DNA of 64,000 bases from Christiangramia sp. (GTDB lineage Bacteria > Bacteroidota > Bacteroidia > Flavobacteriales > Flavobacteriaceae), in NCBI RefSeq assembly GCF_029937855.1, contig NZ_JAPYPC010000004.1, positions 124,001 through 188,000 on the forward strand, given 5' to 3'. The notes below the pieces were generated by a model. That model searched no databases. It was not told where the DNA came from and was given only the letters and a program-made list of their open reading frames with translations. How positions within the stretch are numbered: the stretch's first letter is position 1; every line of letters begins with the position of its first letter. Positions 44,864-53,820 of this stretch are shown in pieces. Made by a program: the position numbers and the translations under genes.

Positions 44864-46537
44864 ATGAACAACAAATATAGTAGTACAATAACCCAAAGTG
44901 ATTCCCAACCTGCCTCCCAGGCGATGCTTCATGCCATAGGACTAACCAAAGAAGATCTTAAAAAGCCATTTGTAGGAATAGGAAGTACAGGCTATGAAGG
45001 AAATCCCTGTAATATGCATCTGAATGACCTGGCTAAAGAGGTTAAAAAAGGAACTCAGAATGCAGGATTAATCGGACTCATTTTCAATACAATTGGTGTA
45101 AGTGACGGGATCTCTATGGGGACTCCGGGAATGCGTTTTTCGCTTCCTTCCAGAGATCTTATTGCAGATTCTATGGAAACAGTTGTAGGAGGAATGTCTT
45201 ACGACGGACTTGTAACTGTGGTAGGTTGCGATAAAAATATGCCTGGCGCTTTAATGGCTATGTTACGATTGAACAGGCCTTCCATATTAGTATATGGCGG
45301 CACCATCGCTTCAGGTTGCCATAATGGTAAAAAACTGGACGTGGTATCTGCTTTTGAAGCCTGGGGTTCTAAAGTTTCAGGCGAAATGCAGGAAGAAGAA
45401 TATCAGCAGGTCATAGAAAAAGCCTGCCCCGGTGCAGGTGCCTGTGGTGGAATGTATACTGCAAATACGATGGCTTCAGCAATAGAAGCTCTTGGAATGA
45501 GTCTTCCTTTTAACAGTTCTAATCCTGCTACAGGATCTGAAAAAACTAAGGAAAGTGTAAAAGCAGGAGAGGCAATGAAGCTTTTGCTGGAAAAGGATTT
45601 GAAGCCAAAAGATATAGTAACAGCAAAATCATTCGAAAATGCGGTTAGGCTTTTAACGGTACTTGGGGGATCTACAAATGCTGTACTCCACTTTTTAGCG
45701 ATCGCGAAAGCTGCTGATATTAGTTTTGGGTTAAAAGATTTTGAAAGGATATGTGATGAGACACCTTTCCTGGCAGATTTAAAGCCCAGCGGGAAATATT
45801 TAATGGAAGATATTCACAGGATAGGAGGAATCCCGGCTGTGATGAAATATATGCTGGAAAAGGGAATGCTTCATGGCGAATGCATGACTGTTACCGGAAA
45901 AACAATTGCTGAAAATCTTGAAGATGTAGAATCTATGCCTTTCGATCAGGATATAATTCATCCTGTGGAAAAGCCTATCAAAGCTACCGGACACATCAGA
46001 ATATTATACGGGAATCTGGCTTCCGAAGGTTCCGTTGCTAAAATAACGGGAAAAGAAGGTTTGAAATTTACAGGAAAAGCGAGAGTTTTTAATGGCGAAT
46101 ATGAAGCTAACGAAGGTATTTCCTCCGGAAAGGTTAAGAAAGGTGATGTTGTTGTGATTCGCTATGAAGGTCCTAAAGGTGGTCCTGGAATGCCTGAAAT
46201 GCTAAAACCTACTTCGGCTATTATGGGCGCCGGCCTAGGAAAAGAAGTTGCTTTGATTACCGATGGACGGTTTTCAGGAGGAACCCACGGATTCGTGGTT
46301 GGGCATATCACGCCTGAAGCTCAGACAGGTGGGCTTATTGGTTTACTCAAAGATGGAGACGAAATAAGTATCAATGCTGAAAAGAATACGATTGAAGCAC
46401 ATATTTCAGAAGAAGAAATCAAGAAAAGAAAAGAGCAGTGGGAAGCTCCAAAAATAAAAGTTCCGGGCGGTGTGCTTTACAAATATGCAAAAACAGTAGC
46501 ATCAGCATCAGAAGGTTGTGTTACAGATGAATTTTAA
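44864..46537 (+). CDS. ilvD: Dihydroxy-acid dehydratase
   Basis: Third enzyme of valine/isoleucine synthesis; dehydrates dihydroxy acids with an iron-sulfur cluster. 557 residues. Cluster and active-site cysteines are in [28 protein letters not shown] and [18 protein letters not shown]-terminal [20 protein letters not shown]. First gene of ilvDBNCA, preceded by a strong ribosome-binding site; 11 bases separate it from ilvB. Confidence 0.97.
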   Translation: MNNKYSSTITQSDSQPASQAMLHAIGLTKEDLKKPFVGIGSTGYEGNPCNMHLNDLAKEVKKGTQNAGLIGLIFNTIGVSDGISMGTPGMRFSLPSRDLIADSMETVVGGMSYDGLVTVVGCDKNMPGALMAMLRLNRPSILVYGGTIASGCHNGKKLDVVSAFEAWGSKVSGEMQEEEYQQVIEKACPGAGACGGMYTANTMASAIEALGMSLPFNSSNPATGSEKTKESVKAGEAMKLLLEKDLKPKDIVTAKSFENAVRLLTVLGGSTNAVLHFLAIAKAADISFGLKDFERICDETPFLADLKPSGKYLMEDIHRIGGIPAVMKYMLEKGMLHGECMTVTGKTIAENLEDVESMPFDQDIIHPVEKPIKATGHIRILYGNLASEGSVAKITGKEGLKFTGKARVFNGEYEANEGISSGKVKKGDVVVIRYEGPKGGPGMPEMLKPTSAIMGAGLGKEVALITDGRFSGGTHGFVVGHITPEAQTGGLIGLLKDGDEISINAEKNTIEAHISEEEIKKRKEQWEAPKIKVPGGVLYKYAKTVASASEGCVTDEF

Positions 46538-46548
46538 TATGGTGAATT

Positions 46549-48282
46549 ATGGAAGTAAAAACAGCGAGTTTTGAAAAGGTAAGCACTAAGGAAACATCAA
46601 CGGTTTCAGGAGCTGAAGCGGTAATTAAATGTTTGCTTGAGGAGGGTGTAGATACAATTTACGGGTATCCAGGAGGAGCGATTATGCCGGTCTATGACGA
46701 ATTGTATAAATATCAAAAAGAAATTCACCACGTCCTTACCAGGCATGAACAGGGGGCCACTCATGCTGCCCAGGGATATGCCAGGGTTTCAGGAAAAGTG
46801 GGAGTTGCCATTGCAACATCTGGTCCTGGCGCTACAAATCTGGTTACTGGGATTGCTGATGCACAGATAGATTCTACTCCAATGGTTTGTATCACGGGCC
46901 AGGTAGGATCACATTTATTAGGAAGCGATGCCTTTCAGGAAACCGATATTGTAGGTATTTCCACTCCTATCACCAAATGGAATTACCAGGTTACCAAAGC
47001 AGAAGAGATTCCGGAAGTAATAGCCAAAGCCTTTTATATCGCAAAATCAGGAAGGCCTGGTCCCGTATTAGTGGATATTACCAAAGATGCTCAATTTGCT
47101 TCCCTGGAATTCAGTTATAAAAAATGCTCCGGGATACGAAGTTATAAGCCTATTCCTGAACTAAATCTTTTGGAAGTTGAAAGAGCTGCAGAAGTAATCA
47201 ACAAAGCTAAAAAGCCGATGATCGTCTGGGGCCAGGGTGTTATCCTGGGTGGGGCAGAAGAGCTTTTAAAATCTGTCGTAGAAAAAGCCGGTATTCCTTC
47301 CGCATGGACCATTTTAGGCCTTTCGGCATTACCAACAGACCATCCGCTAAATGTTGGTATGGTTGGGATGCATGGCAACTATGGCCCCAATATGCTTACC
47401 AATGAATGCGATGTGTTAATTGCTATCGGGATGCGTTTCGATGACCGCGTAACCGGAAATCTTGAGAAATACGCGAAGCAGGCCAAAGTGATCCATTTTG
47501 AAATAGACCCTGCGGAAATCAATAAAAATGTAAAAGCAGATTATCCTGTCTTAGGAGATGTAAAAGAAAGCCTGAAAGCATTACTTGAATTATTAGATCC
47601 AAATTCTCATAAAGATTGGCACCAGAAATTCAGGGATATGTACAAGACGGAATATGAAAAGGTAATAAAAGGAAACCTTGATGTAACGAAAAAGGATCTT
47701 GGAATGGCTGAGGTTATTCAGGAGATCAATATACAATCTAAAGGGGATGCGATCATAGTTTCAGACGTTGGTCAGCATCAAATGGCGGCTTGCCGATATG
47801 CTAAATTCAATGGTACCAGGAGTAATGTTACTTCCGGTGGATTAGGAACCATGGGTTTTGCGCTTCCGGCGGCTATCGGAGCAAAAATGGCCAAACCAGA
47901 TAGAGAAGTTGTAGCTGTAATTGGTGACGGCGGCTACCAGATGACCATTCAGGAATTAGGGACTATTTTTCAGACTAAAGTGCCGGTGAAAATTGTGCTT
48001 TTGAACAACGGCTTTTTGGGAATGGTAAGACAGTGGCAGCAATTATTTTTTGACAAAAGATATGCATCTACCACCATGATAAACCCTGATTTTATAACAA
48101 TTGCTAAAGGATATCATATCAAAGCAAAACAGGTGACAGAGAGGAGTCAGTTAGAAGAAGCGGTTAAGGAAATGATGGAAAGCGATGAGGCTTATTTCCT
48201 GGAAGTAAAAGTTGAACAGGAAGAGAATGTGTTCCCAATGATCCCAACGGGAGCAGCAGTTTCAGAAATATTATTAGAGTAA
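46549..48282 (+). CDS. ilvB: Acetolactate synthase, large (catalytic) subunit
   Basis: Thiamine-diphosphate enzyme that makes acetolactate or acetohydroxybutyrate. 577 residues: N-terminal pyrimidine domain with the catalytic Glu (HVLTRHEQGATHAAQGYA), central FAD-binding-type domain, C-terminal ThDP domain with GDGGYQMTIQEL...LLNNGFLGMVRQWQ. Stop and ilvN start share an A (TAATG). Confidence 0.96.
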   Translation: MEVKTASFEKVSTKETSTVSGAEAVIKCLLEEGVDTIYGYPGGAIMPVYDELYKYQKEIHHVLTRHEQGATHAAQGYARVSGKVGVAIATSGPGATNLVTGIADAQIDSTPMVCITGQVGSHLLGSDAFQETDIVGISTPITKWNYQVTKAEEIPEVIAKAFYIAKSGRPGPVLVDITKDAQFASLEFSYKKCSGIRSYKPIPELNLLEVERAAEVINKAKKPMIVWGQGVILGGAEELLKSVVEKAGIPSAWTILGLSALPTDHPLNVGMVGMHGNYGPNMLTNECDVLIAIGMRFDDRVTGNLEKYAKQAKVIHFEIDPAEINKNVKADYPVLGDVKESLKALLELLDPNSHKDWHQKFRDMYKTEYEKVIKGNLDVTKKDLGMAEVIQEINIQSKGDAIIVSDVGQHQMAACRYAKFNGTRSNVTSGGLGTMGFALPAAIGAKMAKPDREVVAVIGDGGYQMTIQELGTIFQTKVPVKIVLLNNGFLGMVRQWQQLFFDKRYASTTMINPDFITIAKGYHIKAKQVTERSQLEEAVKEMMESDEAYFLEVKVEQEENVFPMIPTGAAVSEILLE

Positions 48283-48821
48283 TGGAAAAGAAAAATTATA
48301 CAGTTTCAATTTATACCGAAAATAATCTGGGATTGCTTTCCAGGATTGCCGCTATATTCTTGAAAAGACATATCAATATTGAAAGTATTACCGCTTCACC
48401 CAGTGAAGTAAATGAGGTGATGCGGTTTATCATTGTTGTAAATGTTACCGAAGAACAGATAAAAAAGATCGTGGGCCAGATAGAGAAACAGATCGAAGTG
48501 ATCAAGGCGTTTTATCATACCGACGCTGAAACTATCTATCAGGAAACAGCCCTTTATAAAATCAAATCTGAAGATTTTCTGGACGATCATAACATACAGG
48601 ATTTTATAAAAGAAACCAATGCCCGTATTGTAACTGTAACCAAGAAATTCTTTGTGATAGAAAAAACAGGAAAACGTACAGAGGTAGATGCGCTCTACGA
48701 AAAACTAAAACCTTACGGATTAATGCAATTCGTGAGATCTGGAACTATTGCAGTGACCAAAAATGAAATGCCAATATCAGGAATATTAGAAAAATTTAAT
48801 ACTACAAACTCATTATCATGA
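48282..48821 (+). CDS. ilvN: Acetolactate synthase, small (regulatory) subunit
   Basis: 179 residues: N-terminal ACT domain (about 5-78, [21 protein letters not shown]) and a C-terminal extension. It confers feedback control by branched-chain amino acids on IlvB. Overlaps ilvC by 4 bases (ATGA). Confidence 0.95.
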   Translation: MEKKNYTVSIYTENNLGLLSRIAAIFLKRHINIESITASPSEVNEVMRFIIVVNVTEEQIKKIVGQIEKQIEVIKAFYHTDAETIYQETALYKIKSEDFLDDHNIQDFIKETNARIVTVTKKFFVIEKTGKRTEVDALYEKLKPYGLMQFVRSGTIAVTKNEMPISGILEKFNTTNSLS

Positions 48822-50293
48822 CCAATTATTTTAACAGCCTTTCTAAAGCTGAAAAACTAAATCAATTAGGCACCTGTAGATTTATGGAGCTGGAAGAATT
48901 CAGTAACGAAGCAGATGCACTGACAGATAAAAAGATAGTCATCGTGGGCTGCGGTGCTCAGGGTCTCAACCAGGGACTTAATATGCGCGATAGCGGGCTC
49001 GATATTTCCTATGCTTTAAGAGAAGGAGCGATCAAGGAGAAAAGACAATCCTGGAAAAATGCAACAGAAAACGATTTTAACGTAGGCACCTACGAAGAAT
49101 TGATCCCGAAAGCAGACCTGGTGATAAACCTTACCCCGGATAAGCAACATACTTCGGTGATCCGGGCCATACAGCCATATCTTAAAAAAGGCGCTGCACT
49201 TTCTTATTCTCATGGTTTTAATATCGTGGAAGAAGGCATGAAGATCCGTGAAGATATTACGGTTATTATGGTGGCTCCAAAATGTCCTGGTTCAGAAGTA
49301 AGGGAAGAATATAAACGAGGTTTCGGCGTACCAACCCTTATCGCCGTGCATCCTGAAAACGATCCTAACGGAATTGGCCTGGAATGGGCTAAAGCTTACG
49401 CTTATGCAACCGGCGGACACAAAGCGGGAGTTTTGGAATCATCTTTTGTAGCCGAAGTAAAGTCTGATCTTATGGGAGAGCAGACCATTCTTTGTGGGGT
49501 GCTCCAAACAGGTTCTATTCTCACTTTTGATAAGATGGTTGCTGAAGGGGTAGATTCTAATTATGCCGCGAAGCTAATACAGTATGGTTGGGAAACCATT
49601 ACTGAAGCATTGAAGCACGGAGGTATTACCCAAATGATGGGCAGGCTTTCAGATCCTGCGAAATTAAGGGCCTATGAGATTTCTGAAGAATTAAAAGCTA
49701 AGATGCGTCCGCTTTTCCAGAAGCATATGGACGATATCATTTCAGGTGAATTCAGTAGTCGAATGATGAAAGATTGGGCCAATGACGACAAGGAATTACA
49801 TACCTGGAGAGCTGAAACCGAGAATACTGCTTTTGAAAAGACTGAAGCTACTTCTGAAGAGATCACGGAACAGGAATATTTTGATAAAGGAGTTTTACTG
49901 GTTGCTTTTGTAAAATCTGGAGTTGAACTGGCTTTTGAAACTATGGTAGATGCCGGAATTATTGAAGAATCGGCTTATTATGAGTCACTGCATGAAACAC
50001 CGCTAATCGCGAATACCATTGCCAGGAAGAAATTATATGAAATGAACCGGGTGATCTCAGATACTGCGGAATATGGCTGTTACTTGTTCGATCATGCCGC
50101 CAAACCATTGATCAAGGAGTATGTGAAATCCCTGGAGCCGGAAGTAGCCGGAAGAAAATTCGCTTCGGAAGATATTGGGGTGGATAATCAGAAATTATCA
50201 AAAGTGAATGATGAGATAAGAAATCATCCTGTAGAAGAGATTGGAGCGAAATTACGATCTGCGATGACCGCAATGAAGAAAATATACGCCTAA
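48818..50293 (+). CDS. ilvC: Ketol-acid reductoisomerase (class II, long form)
   Basis: 491 residues, the long class II form with a duplicated C-terminal knotted domain. N-terminal Rossmann motif [27 protein letters not shown]-specificity loop [14 protein letters not shown]; metal-binding acids in [14 protein letters not shown] and [10 protein letters not shown]. Part of ilvDBNCA, overlapping ilvN and ilvA at both ends. Confidence 0.96.
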   Translation: MTNYFNSLSKAEKLNQLGTCRFMELEEFSNEADALTDKKIVIVGCGAQGLNQGLNMRDSGLDISYALREGAIKEKRQSWKNATENDFNVGTYEELIPKADLVINLTPDKQHTSVIRAIQPYLKKGAALSYSHGFNIVEEGMKIREDITVIMVAPKCPGSEVREEYKRGFGVPTLIAVHPENDPNGIGLEWAKAYAYATGGHKAGVLESSFVAEVKSDLMGEQTILCGVLQTGSILTFDKMVAEGVDSNYAAKLIQYGWETITEALKHGGITQMMGRLSDPAKLRAYEISEELKAKMRPLFQKHMDDIISGEFSSRMMKDWANDDKELHTWRAETENTAFEKTEATSEEITEQEYFDKGVLLVAFVKSGVELAFETMVDAGIIEESAYYESLHETPLIANTIARKKLYEMNRVISDTAEYGCYLFDHAAKPLIKEYVKSLEPEVAGRKFASEDIGVDNQKLSKVNDEIRNHPVEEIGAKLRSAMTAMKKIYA

Positions 50294-51567
50294 TGGATAT
50301 GTTGCTGGAAAAAGATAAAATATATAGACCAAGTCTGGAAGCTGTTAAACTGGCTTCTGAAAGAATCTCTAAAGTGGTTTTAAAAACTCCTTTGGCTGAA
50401 TCATTTACTTATAGCAAACGTTTCCAGGCCAATGTGATGCTGAAACGTGAAGACCTGCAACAAGTTAGATCTTATAAGATTCGTGGCGCCTATAATAAGA
50501 TTTCCAGCCTTACTCAGGAGCAGCTTGAAAAAGGTGTGATTTGTGCCAGCGCGGGGAACCACGCTCAGGGAGTTGCGTTTGCCTGTAATAAATTAAAGGT
50601 AAAAGGAGTGATCTATATGCCCGGGACCACCCCAGGACAAAAAGTAGAACAAACTCAAATGTTTGGAGGTGAATGGGTGGAAGTTGTGCTAAAAGGTGAT
50701 ACCTACGATGATTCCTTTAAAAGTGCCATGAAACACATGGCTGAAAAAGGCATGGTTTTTATTCATCCTTTCGATGACGAAAAAGTAATCGAAGGCCAGG
50801 CGACCATCGCTTTGGAAATTCTGGAGCAGGCAGAGCACCCTATAGATTATATTTTCGCTCCCCTTGGTGGTGGCGGACTGCTGGCAGGTGTTTCTTCCAT
50901 GTTTAAAAAATTATCTCCAAATACTAAAATTATCGGTATCGAGCCACAAGGTGCACCATCTATGAAAACCTCATTGAAAGAAGGGAGAGTGGTAGAGCTG
51001 GATAATATTGAGCGGTTCGTAGACGGCGCTTCAGTTCAAAAAGTCGGAACCCGTAATTTTGCGATCTGTAAAGAGAATCTTGATGAAATGATCACGGTTC
51101 CTGAAGGCAAGATCTGCCAGACCATTCTTGACCTTTATAATCAGGATGCGATGGTGGTTGAACCGGCGGGTGCTATGGCAATTTCGGCTTTAGATCTTTA
51201 TGCTGAAAAGATCAAAGGAAAAAATGTGGTCTGTATCGTTAGCGGAAGTAATAATGATATCATCAGGATGGCTGAGATCAAGGAAAGGGCTTTGCTTTAT
51301 TCTGGATTAAAACATTACTTCGTGGTTGTTTTTCCGCAGAGAGCAGGAGCCTTAAAAGAGTTTGTTGCTAAAGTCCTTGGGCCCAATGACGACATCACTC
51401 ATTTTGAATACTCAAAAAAACACAATAGAGCAAACGGACCAGCGGTTGTTGGGATCGAATTAAAGAATCCAAATGACTTTAAACCACTGGTGGAGAGGAT
51501 GAAAAAGAAGAGTTTTTACGGCGAATATTTAAATAACAACCCAAATTTATTTCAATTTTTGATCTAG
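50293..51567 (+). CDS. ilvA: Threonine dehydratase (biosynthetic type, IlvA)
   Basis: Deaminates threonine to 2-oxobutyrate, first step to isoleucine. 424 residues: PLP lysine in REDLQQVRSYKIRGAYNK, serine-type phosphate loop GGGGLLAG, C-terminal half with an ACT-like regulatory region (about 335-420, YFVVVFPQRAGALKEFV). Biosynthetic by operon context and by the regulatory domain. ATG overlaps the ilvC stop; the ilv operon ends here, 39 bases before the leader-peptide start of the arginine operon. Confidence 0.95.
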   Translation: MDMLLEKDKIYRPSLEAVKLASERISKVVLKTPLAESFTYSKRFQANVMLKREDLQQVRSYKIRGAYNKISSLTQEQLEKGVICASAGNHAQGVAFACNKLKVKGVIYMPGTTPGQKVEQTQMFGGEWVEVVLKGDTYDDSFKSAMKHMAEKGMVFIHPFDDEKVIEGQATIALEILEQAEHPIDYIFAPLGGGGLLAGVSSMFKKLSPNTKIIGIEPQGAPSMKTSLKEGRVVELDNIERFVDGASVQKVGTRNFAICKENLDEMITVPEGKICQTILDLYNQDAMVVEPAGAMAISALDLYAEKIKGKNVVCIVSGSNNDIIRMAEIKERALLYSGLKHYFVVVFPQRAGALKEFVAKVLGPNDDITHFEYSKKHNRANGPAVVGIELKNPNDFKPLVERMKKKSFYGEYLNNNPNLFQFLI

Positions 51568-51594
51568 TAAAGTGCTGTCAATTAAAAATTTATA

Positions 51595-51602
51595 TACATT
51601 TG
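51595..51602 (+). promoter_or_regulatory. Predicted -7 promoter element of the arginine operon
   Basis: TACATTTG, an exact TAnnTTTG match. The leader-peptide ATG follows after only 4 bases, so transcription would begin at or next to that ATG and the leader would be essentially leaderless. The -33 region (ctgtca) is weak. Confidence 0.55.
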
Positions 51603-51606
51603 CATT

Positions 51607-51669
51607 ATGATTTCGATCAAACAAATAATATTAGTCCGTTTCAATTTCAGGCCCCGCCGCCGCTTCTAG
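51607..51669 (+). CDS. Arginine-rich leader peptide 1 (arginine operon attenuator)
   Basis: A 20-codon open frame beginning MISIKQIILV and ending RFNFRPRRRF, then TAG. Arginine is at positions 11, 15, 17, 18 and 19, three of them consecutive CGC codons. The coding segment is built into a hairpin: CAAATAATATTA (51622-51633) pairs with TAATATTATTTG (51696-51707), and CGTTTCAA (51637-51644) with TTGAAACG (51679-51686). The gene encodes no function of its own; translation speed through the arginine codons should decide whether the downstream terminator forms. Confidence 0.8.
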   Translation: MISIKQIILVRFNFRPRRRF

Positions 51670-51715
51670 GCAGTGACCTTGAAACGAATTCCTATTAATA
51701 TTATTTGATTTTTTT
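51622..51715 (+). terminator. Attenuator terminator overlapping leader peptide 1
   Basis: A two-part stem (12 bp and 8 bp, perfect arms) encloses the arginine codons and is followed by GATTTTTTT (51707-51715). A ribosome stalled early on the arginine codons would cover the 5' arms (51622-51644) and keep the terminator open; a ribosome that finishes and leaves would let it form. Confidence 0.75.
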
Positions 51716-51754
51716 CCATTTTGAATTACTTAAACAGCATAGAACATAAACTTA

Positions 51755-51776
51755 ATATCAGAACATTTTCTGATAT
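51755..51776 (+). other. Short hairpin before leader peptide 2
   Basis: ATATCAGA (51755-51762) pairs with TCTGATAT (51769-51776), 6-base loop, followed by CTTTCC. It lies 7 bases before the second leader ATG; may pause polymerase or restrict the second initiation. Confidence 0.5.
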
Positions 51777-51783
51777 CTTTCCT

Positions 51784-51813
51784 ATGCGCCGCCGTTTCCC
51801 CCGTCGCACGTAA
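51784..51813 (+). CDS. Arginine-rich leader peptide 2
   Basis: A 9-codon open frame, MRRRFPRRT, then TAA; five of nine residues are arginine (CGC, CGC, CGT, CGT, CGC). A small hairpin, CGCAC-GTAA-GTGCG (51805-51818), overlaps its end and would be melted by a ribosome at the last codons. A -7-like TATCTTTC (51774-51781) lies 2 bases upstream. No T-tract follows the hairpin, so this second unit may act on translation or in series with the first. It is the second arginine-rich frame within 120 bases of the first. Confidence 0.7.
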   Translation: MRRRFPRRT

Positions 51814-51905
51814 GTGCGTCTATATATCTATGGAACTTAGGTGAGTCCGGTTCTACCCTCGAAACCCCATATCAAAACATATTTTTCAACATAAATCTTT
51901 AGCAG

Positions 51906-52535
51906 ATGAAAATTCTCATTGCTAATAAATCTCATGCTACTTACGCTGAGGTCATTTGTAAAACTATCGAAGAATCGGCGAAGGTACGAGGTACCGGTAT
52001 TGCACGCAGAACTCCTGAATATATTATTAATAAGATGGAAAAGGGGAATGCTGTGATCGCTTTGAATGGCGTAAAGTTTGCCGGTTTCTGTTATATAGAA
52101 ACCTGGAGCCACGATAAGTATGTAGCTAATTCCGGGCTTATTGTTCATCCCGAATTTAGAAATCAGGGGCTGGCCAAGGAGATCAAGAATGTCATTTTTG
52201 ATCATTCCAGGACTAAATATCCTGAAGCGAAGATCTTTGGGATCACCACTGGATTGGCAGTGATGAAGATCAATTACGAACTGGGATATCAACCGGTTAC
52301 TTTCTCTGAGCTCACCGATGATGAAACTTTCTGGAAAGGCTGCCAGACCTGCAAGAATTATGATGTTTTGACAAGGACCGAACATAAAATGTGTCTATGT
52401 ACAGGAATGTTGTATGATCCGGAGAAAAAGAAAGAACCTAAAAAGGTGGAGAAGCCTATAAGCAAATTCAACGAGAAGGCTTTTCAAAGGTTAAAACATA
52501 TTAAACAAACGCTTTTCTACAAAAAAGAAAAGTGA
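51906..52535 (+). CDS. GNAT acyltransferase heading the arginine operon; candidate N-succinyl/acetylglutamate synthase
   Basis: 209 residues. GNAT domain (about 5-140): acyl-CoA-binding loop in IVHPEFRNQGLAKEIKNVIFDH. The C-terminal 70 residues hold a Cys cluster (WKGCQTCKNYDVL, EHKMCLCTGMLYD) and a basic tail. No argA-type kinase-fold or ArgJ gene is in the operon, so this protein is the best candidate for the first step, acylating glutamate. Because Bacteroidetes use a succinyl-ornithine pathway, it may use succinyl-CoA (inference). First full gene after the two leader peptides. Confidence 0.75.
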   Translation: MKILIANKSHATYAEVICKTIEESAKVRGTGIARRTPEYIINKMEKGNAVIALNGVKFAGFCYIETWSHDKYVANSGLIVHPEFRNQGLAKEIKNVIFDHSRTKYPEAKIFGITTGLAVMKINYELGYQPVTFSELTDDETFWKGCQTCKNYDVLTRTEHKMCLCTGMLYDPEKKKEPKKVEKPISKFNEKAFQRLKHIKQTLFYKKEK

Positions 52536-52562
52536 TCACCCCTATCGGACTTTGTCAAACGT

Positions 52563-52584
52563 CCCCTCCTTTGGGAAGGAGGGG
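52563..52584. repeat. GC-rich hairpin between the GNAT gene and argG
   Basis: CCCCTCCTT (52563-52571) and AAGGAGGGG (52576-52584) with a 4-base loop. Resembles dispersed repeat elements of this genome group (a similar hairpin lies at 32946-32964). No T-tract, so it may protect or process the mRNA rather than terminate. Confidence 0.65.
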
Positions 52585-52632
52585 CGCAAAAGAAAATAGT
52601 AGTGCATTCGTGGCAAAAAAATAAAAAAAAAC

Positions 52633-53820
52633 ATGAAAAAAGTAGTATTAGCATATAGCGGAGGATTAGACACTTCGTACTGCGCGAAATATTTATCTGA
52701 AGAAAAAGGTTTTGAGGTACATGCAGTGAGTGTGAACACCGGAGGATTTTCAGAAGAAGAGATCAAAAATATCGGTGATAATGCCAAAAAAATTGGAGCC
52801 AGTAGTTATAAGAACATCGACGCTATTTCATCTTTCTATCAAAAGGTCGTAAAATATCTAATTTTCGGAAATGTCTTGAAAAATGACACCTATCCATTAT
52901 CGGTAAGTGCCGAAAGGATCATCCAGGCGATGGAAATCGTAAATTATGCGAAAAAAGTCGGTGCGACCTATATAGCACATGGAAGCACGGGAGCCGGAAA
53001 TGATCAGGTAAGGTTTGATATGATCTTTCAAATTATTGCGCCGAAAATTAAAATTATCACGCCCATAAGAGATAAACAATTAAGCAGGCAGGAAGAGATA
53101 GAATATCTTAAAAGTAAAGGTGTTGAAATGAACTGGGAAAAGGCGAAATATTCTATTAATAAAGGACTCTGGGGAACCAGTGTTGGTGGAGCTGAGACTT
53201 TAACTTCAGAAAAAGCACTTCCAGAAGAAGCTTATCCATCTCAATTAGTGGAGACAGAACCAAAACAGGTAAAATTGAGTTTTACCAAGGGAGAACTAAC
53301 CGCCATCGATGGCGAGCAGAATTCTTCTGAAAAGAACATAGAGATACTGGAAGAAATTGCTTCAAAATATGCTATTGGCAGGGATATTCATGTCGGTGAT
53401 ACGATCATTGGAATTAAAGGGCGAGTCGGTTTTGAAGCGGCTGCAGCTTTGCTCATTATTAAAGCACATCACTTACTGGAAAAACATACATTGAGTAAAT
53501 GGCAGCTTCAACATAAAGATTACACCAGCAATTGGTATGGAATGCATTTACATGAAGGTTTGTATTTAGATCCCGTAATGCGCGATTTTGAAGCTCAACT
53601 TGAAAGTTCGCAGTCTAAGGTAACCGGAAAGGTGTTTATAACTCTAAAACCTTATCAATTCTCGCTGGATGGAATTAGTTCTCCAAATGATCTTATGAAT
53701 AGCAGTTTTGGAAATTATGGAGAAGAAAATAAGGCCTGGACAGCAGATGACGCTAAAGGCTTTATCAAGATCCTTTCCAATTCAGGGAAGATTTATCAAC
53801 ATGTAAATCAGGATTCATGA
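52633..53820 (+). CDS. argG: Argininosuccinate synthase
   Basis: Joins citrulline and aspartate with ATP. 395 residues: N-terminal PP-loop LAYSGGLDTSYC, the citrulline/aspartate site GSTGAGNDQVRFD, and C-terminal WYGMHLHEGLYLDPVMRD. Its stop overlaps the argC ATG by 4 bases. Second structural gene of the operon. Confidence 0.97.
   Translation: MKKVVLAYSGGLDTSYCAKYLSEEKGFEVHAVSVNTGGFSEEEIKNIGDNAKKIGASSYKNIDAISSFYQKVVKYLIFGNVLKNDTYPLSVSAERIIQAMEIVNYAKKVGATYIAHGSTGAGNDQVRFDMIFQIIAPKIKIITPIRDKQLSRQEEIEYLKSKGVEMNWEKAKYSINKGLWGTSVGGAETLTSEKALPEEAYPSQLVETEPKQVKLSFTKGELTAIDGEQNSSEKNIEILEEIASKYAIGRDIHVGDTIIGIKGRVGFEAAAALLIIKAHHLLEKHTLSKWQLQHKDYTSNWYGMHLHEGLYLDPVMRDFEAQLESSQSKVTGKVFITLKPYQFSLDGISSPNDLMNSSFGNYGEENKAWTADDAKGFIKILSNSGKIYQHVNQDS

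Noticed and set aside
51830-51844. Third mini leader frame MELR
   Set aside because: Four codons with one arginine are not distinguishable from chance; mentioned only as part of the second leader finding.
51837-52385. 182-codon open frame on the minus strand opposite the GNAT gene
   Set aside because: It is the antisense shadow of a well-supported GNAT gene and overlaps the arginine leader region; no family features.
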